Positions 8,580 to 16,706 are shown, counted from the first letter of the stretch. The stretch: DNA of 64,000 bases from Planctomycetota bacterium (GCA_022711755.1 JAKLEA010000020.1:47734-111733), one strand, 5' to 3'. Program-made: numbers and translations. The notes: generated from the sequence alone by a model not told the origin.

Positions 8580-9431
8580 TCAGCCGACTGTATTCCAGAA
8601 ATTCCTGCGTCTCCGCCTTTCCAGCAGTATCCCTCCGACAACAAGAATCACGATTGCGCAGGAGATAACCAAAACAGCGACATGGAGACGATTACCGGAA
8701 TCCGTCCTTCCGGTCCATGCCGTTATTTTCTTAACATCCAAGGCGATTATTAGCGGAGTGGCTAAGTCCGAACCGCCCCGCGTCGGATAACGGATGTTCT
8801 TGAAAAAGACGCCCATGGCCTCGACAGTGTCGCCCCCCGGCCTCAATCCGGGATCGCGTTTCAGCGCGTAGAAGTTGTAGTGGCATTGATCGTCGTCGAG
8901 TATCGTCCCTTCCCACAATTCGGTAACAACGCAATCCGTATGGCTCCCCAGACTTTTCATTTTCAGCCTGATCAGCCTGCCTTTCACGCGCAACGCCTTG
9001 CCGCGGAGACGATCCGGATGGTTTTCGAAATCGTCGTAGTTGTAAGGTATTTCGGCGGCGGTCAGGCCGGTTTGACCAATCGTATGAATCCGGTTGCAGA
9101 TGGCGCATAGCAGGTCCGGTTCAACAATGGTCACATAGCCGCCCTCAACGCGACGCAGCGGGTGCTGGTCCCTGACGTTTCGGAAGAAATCGGGGGGGAG
9201 AATGCCGGAATAATCCTGCGAACCGGTATTGCTGGATTCGCCATATATTGATTCTTCGAGAATCGAGATTTCCGCTTCCGGGTTGACAGGAGTAATCCCC
9301 CTTTCGCGTTTCCCGGATTTTATCGCCGCGTCCCATTTCAGCGTAATCATTGCGACAGCGGTCAGGGCCAGCAACGCCGACATCAGTCGCAGAGTTCTGC
9401 GCGCGCCATGAATATTCGCGGTTCTGCCCAT
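8580..9431 (-). CDS. Two-TM protein with possible OB-fold-like domain, unknown function
   Basis: 283 residues with one hydrophobic segment near 15-32 and another near 252-270, followed by a basic RRRRR cluster. This places most of the protein outside the cytoplasm. The central region contains a YDDFENHPDRLRGKALRVKG stretch that resembles OB-fold-like regions of planctomycete membrane proteins, followed by a pattern fitting a small beta-barrel. A CAIC pair occurs near residues 109-112. I recognise no catalytic motif. It begins 27 nt after the FHA kinase gene on the same strand, so it is probably co-transcribed with that kinase and may be a partner or target. Function unassigned. Confidence 0.75.
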   Translation of the reverse strand: MGRTANIHGARRTLRLMSALLALTAVAMITLKWDAAIKSGKRERGITPVNPEAEISILEESIYGESSNTGSQDYSGILPPDFFRNVRDQHPLRRVEGGYVTIVEPDLLCAICNRIHTIGQTGLTAAEIPYNYDDFENHPDRLRGKALRVKGRLIRLKMKSLGSHTDCVVTELWEGTILDDDQCHYNFYALKRDPGLRPGGDTVEAMGVFFKNIRYPTRGGSDLATPLIIALDVKKITAWTGRTDSGNRLHVAVLVISCAIVILVVGGILLERRRRRNFWNTVG

Positions 9432-9458
9432 CGGGCGGCAACTCCAGCCCCGGAGGCG

Positions 9459-10943
9459 CTACGCTGTCCTCACTTCAAATACCGTATGGCCGATCTTTAT
9501 CTTCCCGCCCACATCCACAAGCGAGCCGATCTCGATCCTGTTGTCATTGACGTAGGTTCCATTCAGACTGCCGCAATCCCTCACAAGCACGCGCGATCCC
9601 ATTTTGGTAAGCACGCAATGCCTGCGGCTGACCATGTTGTCATCAATCACCATTTCCGCCTGCGTCGCGTCGCGTCCGATGGCGATTTCCTCGTTCTCTG
9701 TCAACGCCAGCTTCTTCGGATTGCTGCTGCCCTGGAAAACCGTTATGAAAAGCCTGTCTCCGACGGGTTTAGCCGCCGCGTTGAATATGTCAGTGATTTC
9801 ACGGTCGCGTTTTCCCGCATCCAAATCGGATATTGGGGAATGAAGCCCGCTTATTGGCTGAACCGCCGGCATTTCCGCAATGGTAGAGAATGATTTGCCT
9901 TTCCCCCCGGCGACTGCGCCTGATGCCCTGACTTCATCCAGTTTCTTCTGCCTGACCCGGTCCGACGGCAGAATAGCCTTCCCGGCCACTGCTCCAGCGC
10001 CGGATTTCTCAATAAGCTTGTATCCTCGAATCTGCGCGATTGCCATGGTCAGATCCGAGAGAAGTTCCGAAGGCGCCTGATATCGTTTCTCAGGGTCTTT
10101 TGCGGCCATTTTATGCACGATCATTTCCGTCAACTCCGATACCTCGGGCGCGGATTCCCTGACGGAAGGAAGCGGCTTGGTTATGTGCGCCGCCAGCGTT
10201 TCCACGGCATTGCCCTTGAAAGGCAGGTTCCCCGTCAGCATCTGGAACATCATGATGCCCAGGGAATACATGTCCGAGCGGGTGTCCAGTTCCTTCCCGC
10301 CGCGAACCTGCTCCGGGGACGTGTAAGCTGGGGTCCCGACGGTGAAAAGATGATCGTCAATCGGCGTCGCCTCCTGCATGACGGGTGCGCCGTCAACCTC
10401 CGGTTCGACCGACTTGGCAAGCCCCATGTCGGCAAGCTTGGCTACCCCGTCGGATGTGACCAGGATGTTCTCTGGCTTGATATCCCTGTGGATGATGCCC
10501 ATCGAGTGCGCATGGGAGAGAGCGCGTGCCACCTGTGTCGCCAGCAGTATGACAGTTTCCTCCTTGAGCTTGCTCCTCTTCTCGAGAATCTTGCTCAGTT
10601 GCACCCCCTCCACGTATTCCATTACCAGGTAACAGCGCCCCGAGATCACCCCACAGTCTATCCCGCGAACGATATTCGGATGGTTCAACCGGGCCGTCAT
10701 GCGGGCGGACTGCAGAAAGCGCTTGGCGGCCTTCGGGTCCATCGGGGCCGTCTGATCGAGAATCTTGAGCGCGACGATCCTGTCCACGCTCAATTGCTTC
10801 GCTTTATATACTGTCCCGTGCGCGCCCTTTGCGATGACGTTGATAAGCTCGTATCCCCCGATGCGGGGATTCTCTCTGCGGGCGGGTTGTTCCTTCCTTC
10901 CTGCCGCGCCCGGGCCGCTCCTGTCGGGATTCCCGCTCGCCAT
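9459..10943 (-). CDS. Cytosolic Ser/Thr protein kinase with C-terminal FHA domain
   Basis: 494 residues. The kinase domain covers about 31-305: glycine loop AKGAHGTVY, Lys60, catalytic HRDIKPEN with Asp154. The magnesium motif is DMG (172-174) instead of DFG; Asp is kept. A linker of ~100 residues, rich in Ala/Gly/Lys, leads to an FHA phosphothreonine-binding domain at about 405-494 with the expected IGRD, SRRHC and GSLNGTYVND motifs. There is no transmembrane helix, unlike the second kinase nearby. A kinase plus FHA arrangement lets the enzyme dock on phosphorylated partners, possibly the other kinase (inference). The start is supported by GGGAG upstream and by a promoter match at 11006-11034. 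Confidence 0.92.
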   Translation of the reverse strand: MASGNPDRSGPGAAGRKEQPARRENPRIGGYELINVIAKGAHGTVYKAKQLSVDRIVALKILDQTAPMDPKAAKRFLQSARMTARLNHPNIVRGIDCGVISGRCYLVMEYVEGVQLSKILEKRSKLKEETVILLATQVARALSHAHSMGIIHRDIKPENILVTSDGVAKLADMGLAKSVEPEVDGAPVMQEATPIDDHLFTVGTPAYTSPEQVRGGKELDTRSDMYSLGIMMFQMLTGNLPFKGNAVETLAAHITKPLPSVRESAPEVSELTEMIVHKMAAKDPEKRYQAPSELLSDLTMAIAQIRGYKLIEKSGAGAVAGKAILPSDRVRQKKLDEVRASGAVAGGKGKSFSTIAEMPAVQPISGLHSPISDLDAGKRDREITDIFNAAAKPVGDRLFITVFQGSSNPKKLALTENEEIAIGRDATQAEMVIDDNMVSRRHCVLTKMGSRVLVRDCGSLNGTYVNDNRIEIGSLVDVGGKIKIGHTVFEVRTA

Positions 10944-11005
10944 GCTCCCTGTCTTCTCCCTGACGATCCGCCCTTCACAAAATACGCTTCATTCCAGCAG
11001 CGCAT

Positions 11006-11034
11006 AATTTAATCCACATGTCCGGAAACGTCAA
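11006..11034 (-). promoter_or_regulatory. Sigma70-type promoter for the FHA kinase gene
   Basis: On the minus strand: TTGACG, 17-nt spacer, TAAATT. Start of transcription is expected near 10999, about 55 nt upstream of the kinase ATG at 10943. Strong match to the housekeeping consensus in an AT-richer patch. Confidence 0.6.
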
Positions 11035-11372
11035 GTTCCCACCTCACTGATTCGTGTCAAATGTATATAAACATCCTGCGCAGACATTTCGCTGAGCATG
11101 TAATCACGGCCCTTGCAATGGCGATGAGCATTATCCCATGACCTTTCTGCAAGCCTGATCATTGCGAAAATGTTCCCGGGTTTCCCGGGGTGGAATTCAT
11201 AATCATAAAATATTGCAATGTTAAACCGCGTGATGAGAAATCGCCTAATGATGTTGTCCGAAGGCAATTTCCGCTTCCTGCACATGGCCGGGAAGAAGGC
11301 AAGGCTTGATAACCGCCCCGGAAGATGTCCTGAAACAGGCGCGGAAAATCAGGGAATAGGGCGCGGCTCTGC

Positions 11373-11401
11373 TTGACAAGATTCCCGGAGCAATGTATCA
11401 T
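11373..11401 (+). promoter_or_regulatory. Sigma70-type promoter for ilvD
   Basis: TTGACA at 11373-11378, a 17-nt spacer and TATCAT at 11396-11401: near-consensus. It predicts a ~125-nt leader before the ilvD GTG at 11533. Confidence 0.7.
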
Positions 11402-11417
11402 ATTCGCTTTCGGCTCC

Positions 11418-11443
11418 GGAGGATGCCACGTACGGCGTCCTCC
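11418..11443 (+). promoter_or_regulatory. Hairpin in the ilvD leader
   Basis: Ten-base-pair stem GGAGGATGCC / GGCGTCCTCC (one G-U pair) with a 6-nt loop, about 10 nt after the predicted transcription start. No U-run follows, so it is not a plain terminator. It could stabilise the mRNA or take part in leader regulation. Function unknown. Confidence 0.4.
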
Positions 11444-11532
11444 ATATTGAAGGCGCTTCCCGGTCCCTTCCTTGTGAGAACCGAGCGGGGAGCGTCTGCC
11501 TTTTGATTTAACATCGTCGCGGAGAGAGAACC

Positions 11533-13224
11533 GTGGCCAGGAAGAAGGCTGGGAAGCCGGCGTTGCGCAGCAGCGTTGCGACCGGCGGTCCGGAGCGCGC
11601 GCCCGCGCGGGCGTTGCTCTACGCGGACGGCCTCTGCCCCGAGGAAGTCGGGCGAAAGCCCCTCGTGGGTCTTGCCTCGAGCTTCAGCGATCTGATCCCC
11701 GGGCATACGCAGATGCGCCGGCTTGAGCGCGCAATCGAGAAGGGCGTCCACGCCGGAGGCGGAATAAGCATGACCTTCGGCATCCCGGGCGTCTGCGACG
11801 GAATCGCGATGGGCCATCGCGGGATGCACTACTCCCTGGTGACCAGGGAAATCATCGCCGACGCCGTGGAATGCGTGGCCGAGGCGCACCGGCTTGACGC
11901 CCTTGTGCTGCTGACCAACTGCGACAAAATAACGCCCGGCATGTTGATGGCCGCGGCGAGGCTGGACATTCCGTGCATAGCCATCACTGCCGGACCGATG
12001 ATGAGCGGGCGCAGAAGGGGCCGCAGGACAAACCTGGTGGCGGACACCTTCGAGGCCGTCGGAAAGTGGCGCGCCGGGGAGATTGACGAGATCGAACTGG
12101 GCTGCCTGGAACTTGAGGCCTGCCCGACCGCCGGCGCATGCCAGGGGCTTTACACGGCAAACACAATGGCATGCGTTACGGAGGCTCTCGGCCTCTCGCT
12201 GGCCGGATGCGCGGCCTGCCCGGTGGTGGTAAGCGACAAGGACAGAATCGCCTATCGCAGCGGTCAGAAAATCGTGGAACTTGTCCTGAAAGGCCTGACA
12301 GCGCGGCGATTCATGACCGCAGCGGCGTTCGACAACGCCATTTCCGTGGACATGGCGCTGGGCGGCTCAACGAACACCTGCCTGCACATCCCGGCCATTG
12401 CGCGGGAGGCCGGAATCGTCATCCCGCTGGAGCGTTTCGACGAAATCAGCCGCAAAGTTCCGAAGATTACCGACCTGCTGCCCTCCGGGCGGCATTATAT
12501 GGAGGACCTTTATTGGGCCGGCGGCATTCCAGCCGTCTTCAAGCGTCTGAAGAAGGTTCTCAAGGATTGCCCGACCGTGACGGGGCGCAGCGTCCATGCC
12601 ATAGCCCGGAACGCGGAAGTTCTTGACGAGAACGTGATTCTCCCCATGGAAAAACCGTATTCGCGCGAGGGGGGCATAGCGGTTCTCAAGGGGAACCTTG
12701 TTCCGGACGGAGCGGTGATAAAGCAGACGGCCCTGCCGGAGAAGGCGCGGAGCTTCACCGGGCCGGCTCGCTGTTTCGACAGCGAGGAGGAAGCCATGGC
12801 GGCGATCATGGCGCGAAAGGTCAAGGCCGGGGATTTTGTCGTCATCCGTTATGAAGGCCCGAAGGGCGGGCCGGGGATGCGGGAGATGCTCAGCCCGACT
12901 TCGGCGATCACGGGGATGGGTTTGAGCGAGACCACGGCGCTGGTCACCGACGGGCGGTTCAGCGGCGGGACGCGCGGGCCGTGCATCGGCCACGCTTCCC
13001 CGGAAGCCATGTCAGGCGGACCGCTGGCGCTGGTCCGGAACGGCGATGTGATCGAATTTGATCTTGAAAGGCGGAAGCTGGAGCTGCGCGTAAGCGTCGC
13101 GGAGCTGAAGCGGCGTCGCGCGAACTGGAAGCCGCCGCAGCCGAAGGTGAAGACAGGATGCCTGGCGCGCTACGCCAGGCTTGTGACAAGCGCAAACACT
13201 GGAGCCGTTTTGTCCATTGACTAG
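11533..13224 (+). CDS. ilvD: Dihydroxy-acid dehydratase
   Basis: 563 residues, normal length for IlvD. It dehydrates 2,3-dihydroxy-isovalerate and -methylvalerate to the 2-oxo acids of valine and isoleucine synthesis. Family signatures are present: GVCDGIAMGH (Cys88), TNCDKITPGM (Cys130) and CPTAGACQGLYTANTM (Cys203). At residues 56-58 it has PGH where the [2Fe-2S] plant/mycobacterial class has a cluster Cys. This places it with the E. coli-type class, whose cluster is an oxygen-sensitive [4Fe-4S] (class knowledge; cluster type here is inference). GTG start preceded by GGAGAGAG. The first ~25 residues are a basic/Ala-rich extension. It is transcribed from its own promoter, with tRNA-Gln just downstream. 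Confidence 0.95.
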   Translation: MARKKAGKPALRSSVATGGPERAPARALLYADGLCPEEVGRKPLVGLASSFSDLIPGHTQMRRLERAIEKGVHAGGGISMTFGIPGVCDGIAMGHRGMHYSLVTREIIADAVECVAEAHRLDALVLLTNCDKITPGMLMAAARLDIPCIAITAGPMMSGRRRGRRTNLVADTFEAVGKWRAGEIDEIELGCLELEACPTAGACQGLYTANTMACVTEALGLSLAGCAACPVVVSDKDRIAYRSGQKIVELVLKGLTARRFMTAAAFDNAISVDMALGGSTNTCLHIPAIAREAGIVIPLERFDEISRKVPKITDLLPSGRHYMEDLYWAGGIPAVFKRLKKVLKDCPTVTGRSVHAIARNAEVLDENVILPMEKPYSREGGIAVLKGNLVPDGAVIKQTALPEKARSFTGPARCFDSEEEAMAAIMARKVKAGDFVVIRYEGPKGGPGMREMLSPTSAITGMGLSETTALVTDGRFSGGTRGPCIGHASPEAMSGGPLALVRNGDVIEFDLERRKLELRVSVAELKRRRANWKPPQPKVKTGCLARYARLVTSANTGAVLSID

Positions 13225-13233
13225 CGACGGGGA

Positions 13234-13308
13234 TACCCGGTGGTGTAATTGGTAACACAGAGGATTTTGGTTCCTCTATTCCTGGTTCGAGTCCAGGCCG
13301 GGTAGCCA
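13234..13308 (+). tRNA. tRNA-Gln (anticodon TTG), CCA encoded
   Basis: Cloverleaf seen directly: acceptor TACCCGG/CCGGGTA, anticodon stem GAGGA/TCCTC with loop TTTTGGT giving anticodon TTG, T-arm CCTGG-TTCGAGT-CCAGG, discriminator G and an encoded CCA at 13306-13308. U1-A72 is the usual first pair of bacterial tRNA-Gln. It lies between ilvD and rplY, possibly in the same transcript. Confidence 0.95.
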
Positions 13309-13358
13309 GCGCCAAGCCGGCGCGCCGGTCGCGGCCGATCCGAAGCGAGCGAGAAGAG

Positions 13359-14051
13359 ATGGAAACAATCAAGTTGGCGGCGTCCGTAAGGACGGTTTCT
13401 GGGAAGCAGGAAGCAATGCGCGTGCGCCGGGCGGGCAAAGTGCCAGCAGTCATGTACGGCCACGGCGAAACGCCGGTGCATCTTGCCATTGAGGACAAGG
13501 ACGTTCGCAGGATGATAAGCCACGCCACGCGCGTGGTTGAAATCCAGGGCGAGGGCATCAACCAGCCCGCGCTTGTCAAAGAGGTTCAATATGATTCCAT
13601 GGGCGATTTCGTGATACACATGGACTTCATGAGGATCTCGATGGACGAGCGCGTGACCGTGACGGTGCCGATCCACCTGGTCGGAACCCCGGAAGGCCTT
13701 GCCGCCGGCGGAGTGCTGGACCACGTGATGCACGAGATCGCAGTCGAGGCGGCCGTGATGTCAATACCTGACGAAATCAAGGTGAAGGTCGCAAAGATGG
13801 CCATCGGCGATCAGGTGTTTGTCCGGGACCTGACCTTCCCCGAAGGAGTCGTTCCGCAGGTTTCCCCCGAGCACCTGGTTGTCGCCATCCGTCAGCAGAT
13901 AGCGGAGGAAGAAGCCGCGCCGGCAGAAGGCGCGGAAGCCGGAGCGACCGAACCGGAAGTGATCGGCCGCAAGAAGGAAGACGAAGACGCGGAAGGCGAG
14001 GAAGCCGAGAAGCCGGCCAAGGAAGAGAAGAAGGAAAAGAAGGAGAAGTAG
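13359..14051 (+). CDS. rplY: 50S ribosomal protein L25, CTC form with tail
   Basis: 230 residues. The N-terminal ~95 residues match the L25 5S-rRNA-binding domain (KVPAVMYGHGETPVHLAI), followed by the C-terminal CTC/TL5 beta domain to about 185. A final ~45-residue Glu/Ala/Lys-rich tail ends in a charged EEKKEKKEK run. The protein binds 5S rRNA on the large subunit; the CTC form is the general-stress type. Start ATG preceded by GAGAAGAG. The rplY-pth order is widely conserved. Confidence 0.95.
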   Translation: METIKLAASVRTVSGKQEAMRVRRAGKVPAVMYGHGETPVHLAIEDKDVRRMISHATRVVEIQGEGINQPALVKEVQYDSMGDFVIHMDFMRISMDERVTVTVPIHLVGTPEGLAAGGVLDHVMHEIAVEAAVMSIPDEIKVKVAKMAIGDQVFVRDLTFPEGVVPQVSPEHLVVAIRQQIAEEEAAPAEGAEAGATEPEVIGRKKEDEDAEGEEAEKPAKEEKKEKKEK

Positions 14052-14105
14052 TAAGGCCTTCCCTTTTGCGAATCCCCGCTTTACGGCGCGGCTGGGAGCA
14101 TGACG

Positions 14106-14663
14106 ATGAAGGTGATCGTCGGTCTTGGCAATCCCGGCGCGCAGTACGCCGAGACGCGGCATAACGTGGGTTTCAGGACGATTGACGCGCTCGCCGGAAG
14201 GCTCAGGGCTTCAGGACCCAGGGAGCAATCCCGGGGGCTGGTCTACCGCGCAGCCACGGCAAACGGCAAGCTTGTCCTTGCAAAGCCGCTGACTTATGTT
14301 AATCTTAGCGGCGAATGTGTGGCCGGGATTCTGGACGAAACCGGTTGTTCGCGGGACGAGCTTCTGGTGATCTGCGATGATCTGGCCCTTCCGCTGGGCG
14401 CGATGCGCGTAAGGCCGAAAGGCGGCGCGGGCGGACACAAAGGCCTGTTGTCCATCGAGGGAGCGCTGGGAGCGCAGGATTATCCCCGGCTCAGGCTGGG
14501 CATCGGCCCACTGCCGGAAGGCGTGATTGCGAAGGATTTCGTTCTGGATGCCTTCCGTAACGGCGAGCGCGAGGAGATCGAACGCTCGATCGCCCTTGCG
14601 GCGGACGCCGCAGAGGCCTGGGCCAGGGAAGGAATAGACGAGTGCATGAACAGATTCAACTGA
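14106..14663 (+). CDS. pth: Peptidyl-tRNA hydrolase
   Basis: 185 residues starting MKVIVGLGNPG, the hallmark Pth N-terminus, with ETRHNVGF carrying the catalytic His, and CDDLALPLG and KGGAGGHKGLLSIEGALG motifs. It releases tRNA from peptidyl-tRNA that has dropped off the ribosome. The ATG at 14106 has GGGAG 7 nt upstream; the ATG at 14100 is too close to it. Its stop is immediately followed by the hairpin preceding rpsF. Confidence 0.96.
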   Translation: MKVIVGLGNPGAQYAETRHNVGFRTIDALAGRLRASGPREQSRGLVYRAATANGKLVLAKPLTYVNLSGECVAGILDETGCSRDELLVICDDLALPLGAMRVRPKGGAGGHKGLLSIEGALGAQDYPRLRLGIGPLPEGVIAKDFVLDAFRNGEREEIERSIALAADAAEAWAREGIDECMNRFN

Positions 14664-14718
14664 CGTTCTCAACGGCCGCTGCGCGCGGACGGCGCGCGCG
14701 GGTTCAGACTGGAGAACG
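14664..14718 (+). promoter_or_regulatory. Candidate structured leader of the rpsF operon (S6:S18-type position)
   Basis: The 5' segment CGTTCTC (14664-14670) pairs perfectly with GAGAACG (14712-14718). Inside, GCGCGC/GCGCGC forms an apical stem, leaving unpaired AACGGCCGCT and GCGGGTTCAGACT flanks. It sits between the pth stop and the rpsF ribosome-binding site. In many bacteria the S6:S18 complex binds a leader hairpin here to repress its own operon; that identity is inferred from position, not demonstrated. Confidence 0.45.
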
Positions 14719-14741
14719 CCGGGCGGACAGGAGGAGAAAGC

Positions 14742-15257
14742 TTGAGACTTTATGAGGGCATGTTCTTGGCCGACCCGGCCGAGACCAGCACGGACATCAA
14801 GTCCGTGTTGAAAAACATCCAGGGAATTCTGAAAGCCAACGGCGCCGAGATAGTGCGCACGGAGAAGTGGGGCGAACGCAAGCTCGCCTACGACATCCGC
14901 AGGCACAAGCGCGCGACCTACATCCTGATCCACTTCAACGCTCCGCCGGAGGCGATAGCGACCATGCGCAGGTCCTTCACCCTGTCGGAATCCGTCATCA
15001 GGCACATTATCCTTGTTGACGACTTCGTTGACGACCCGATCGGGGAGGTCTACGACGACGAGGGCAACCTCGTATCCAGGCCTGAGCCTCCGCCCGCTGA
15101 GGTCGAAGCGCCCGGCGAGATACCCGCCGCGACAGGGGATGCTTCCGAAAATGATTCGGACGAGTCTTCAGAAGAGTCCTCAGACGAGTCCTCAGACGAA
15201 AGCTCCGACGAATCAGACGAGGAATCGTCCGACGAAGAATCCTCCGAAGAAAATTAG
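14742..15257 (+). CDS. rpsF: 30S ribosomal protein S6 with Ser/Asp/Glu-only C-terminal tail
   Basis: 171 residues. Residues 1-95 match S6 (MRLYEGMFLADP, KWGERKLAYDIRRHKRATYI), a ferredoxin-like fold that binds S18 and 16S rRNA. TTG start, eight bases after a strong AGGAGG-type site. After a Pro-rich linker, residues 135-171 consist only of Ser, Asp, Glu and Asn, in repeated S-D-E-S blocks. Ordinary S6 is 95-135 residues. E. coli S6 gains acidic residues post-translationally through RimK; here the acidity is encoded. The S-x-x-D/E pattern also resembles phospho-acceptor sites of acidophilic kinases (inference). First gene of rpsF-ssb-rpsR-rplI. Confidence 0.95.
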   Translation: MRLYEGMFLADPAETSTDIKSVLKNIQGILKANGAEIVRTEKWGERKLAYDIRRHKRATYILIHFNAPPEAIATMRRSFTLSESVIRHIILVDDFVDDPIGEVYDDEGNLVSRPEPPPAEVEAPGEIPAATGDASENDSDESSEESSDESSDESSDESDEESSDEESSEEN

Positions 15258-15302
15258 GCCGGCGGATCGGTTGAGACCGCCGGAACAAGGAGGCGATAAA
15301 CG

Positions 15303-15803
15303 ATGTCCAACTTCAACAAAGTTCTTCTGATGGGCAACCTGACCCGCGATCCGGAATTGCGCTACACGCCGTCCGGACAGGCCGTGGCTCAGTTCGGGCT
15401 GGCGGTGAACCGCCGCTACAAAGGCCAGGACGGGCAGCAGAAGGAAGAAGCCTGCTTCGTGGACTGCGAGGCGTGGGCCCGCAGCGCCGAAGTCCTCTGC
15501 CAGTACATGAGCAAGGGACGCCCCCTGTTCGTGGAAGGCCGGCTGAAGTTGGACGCATGGGAGGACCAGAGCGGCCAGAAGCGCAGCAAGCTGAAGGTCG
15601 TGGTGGAGAACTTCCAGTTCATCGGCGGACGCGCAGACGCGCCGGACGGCGCGCCGCAGAGCAGGCCGATGAGCAGTCCCGGCGGGCAGCGTCCGCCGCA
15701 ACGCCCGCAGCAACAGCAGTCTCAGCCGCCGATGGACCAGGAGGCCGACATGCAGCCCCCGCCTCCGGACGACGACGTGCCTGACAACGACATTCCGTTC
15801 TAG
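15303..15803 (+). CDS. ssb: Single-stranded DNA-binding protein
   Basis: 166 residues: OB-fold 1-110 (KVLLMGNLTRDPELRYTPSG at the start), a Pro/Gln/Gly-rich flexible linker and the conserved acidic tip DNDIPF that recruits replication and repair partners. It coats single-stranded DNA. Strong AAGGAGG site 9 nt upstream. Its place between rpsF and rpsR is the classic arrangement. Confidence 0.97.
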   Translation: MSNFNKVLLMGNLTRDPELRYTPSGQAVAQFGLAVNRRYKGQDGQQKEEACFVDCEAWARSAEVLCQYMSKGRPLFVEGRLKLDAWEDQSGQKRSKLKVVVENFQFIGGRADAPDGAPQSRPMSSPGGQRPPQRPQQQQSQPPMDQEADMQPPPPDDDVPDNDIPF

Positions 15804-15818
15804 TTTTAAGGAAAAACG

Positions 15819-16058
15819 ATGCCCAAGCGAGAGAAGAAGAAGCGAATCAGATACGCGGAGCAATTGAAGTGCCGTTTCTGCCGCGCCAATGTGGGCGAGG
15901 TGGATTACAAGGACATGAACACCCTGCAGAAACTGCTTACGTCGCAGGGCAGGATGTTCAGCCGCAAGCGCTCCGGCAACTGCAGCAAACACCAGAGAAG
16001 CATGAAGAAGGCCATCAAGGTGGCCAGGTTCCTCGGTCTGCTGCCATACACGGCGTAA
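15819..16058 (+). CDS. rpsR: 30S ribosomal protein S18
   Basis: 79 residues, full length. Contains CRFCRANVGEVDYKD and the basic C-terminal half ending KVARFLGLLPYT. The CxxC near the N-terminus plus a later Cys suggests a zinc-binding form. Partner of S6 on the platform of the small subunit. AAGGA lies upstream; the gap to ssb is 15 nt. Confidence 0.97.
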   Translation: MPKREKKKRIRYAEQLKCRFCRANVGEVDYKDMNTLQKLLTSQGRMFSRKRSGNCSKHQRSMKKAIKVARFLGLLPYTA

Positions 16059-16123
16059 GCCCCGAATCACGACGACATGCGCCCGGCCCCTCCAACGCCG
16101 GCGCGCGCATACAGAGGTCAGAG

Positions 16124-16651
16124 ATGAAAGTTGTTTTGAAGAAGAACGTGGAAGACCTGGGCCGGGTCGGCGAGATTGTCAATGTTGCGACCGGATACGC
16201 GCGCAACTACCTTTTCCCCCGCCGGATGGCCAGCGTCGTGACCAAGCAGGCAATGCAGGAGGCCGAAGCGGCCCGCAAGCGGCAGGACGTGCTGGACGCG
16301 GCCGAGAGAGCGAAGTACGCAGGGCTGATAGAGCGCCTCACGGACTTTTCCTGCGTCGTTACGGTCAAGGCCAACGATGAAGGACACCTTTTCGGCGCCG
16401 TTCGCGAGGCCGACATCGCGGAAGTGGTCAACCTGTTGGGCATCCCGATAGAGGTTGGACAGATAAAACTTGACGAACCGATAAAAATCCTGGGCGAATA
16501 CACAGTGCCGCTGCGGTTCGGCAGGGAATTGAAAGCCTCAATCAGAGTGGTCGTGGCCACGGAGGAGCAGATAGCGCGGCAGTCCGAACCGGAGGCGTCC
16601 GAGGGGGACGCCGCAGATGCGGAATCCGCGGAAGAACCCGCCGGGCAGTAG
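16124..16651 (+). CDS. rplI: 50S ribosomal protein L9
   Basis: 175 residues. Typical start MKVVLKKNVEDLGRVGEIV with the RNA-binding N-domain, long connecting helix and C-domain. The last ~25 residues are an added acidic Glu/Ala/Ser/Asp tail absent from most L9 proteins. The ATG at 16124 is fixed by the conserved N-terminus; longer in-frame readings back to 15869 overlap rpsR and are rejected. Confidence 0.96.
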   Translation: MKVVLKKNVEDLGRVGEIVNVATGYARNYLFPRRMASVVTKQAMQEAEAARKRQDVLDAAERAKYAGLIERLTDFSCVVTVKANDEGHLFGAVREADIAEVVNLLGIPIEVGQIKLDEPIKILGEYTVPLRFGRELKASIRVVVATEEQIARQSEPEASEGDAADAESAEEPAGQ

Positions 16652-16706
16652 GCGCGACCCTGGCCGGTCACGGGCGGCTCAATTCGAACACGGCCCTGGA
16701 TTTCGG

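Larger units (their letters stand above)
10944..11532. other. Intergenic region between divergent kinase and ilvD transcripts
   Basis: 589 bases between divergently transcribed genes, less GC-rich than its surroundings. It holds outward promoters for the kinase (11006-11034) and for ilvD (11373-11401) and a leader hairpin (11418-11443). Short minus-strand ORFs of about 80 codons (for example 11031-11285) lack a ribosome-binding site and any recognisable motif. I do not call them genes, though a decayed gene cannot be excluded. Confidence 0.6.

Noticed and set aside
11031..11401. Two ~80-codon minus-strand frames upstream of ilvD
   Set aside because: No ribosome-binding site and no motif; the region is better explained as divergent promoters and leader.
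15144..15254. Repetitive DNA in the 3' end of rpsF, considered as a CRISPR or tandem-repeat locus
   Set aside because: It is in-frame coding for an acidic tail; units are short and imperfect, and there are no spacers.
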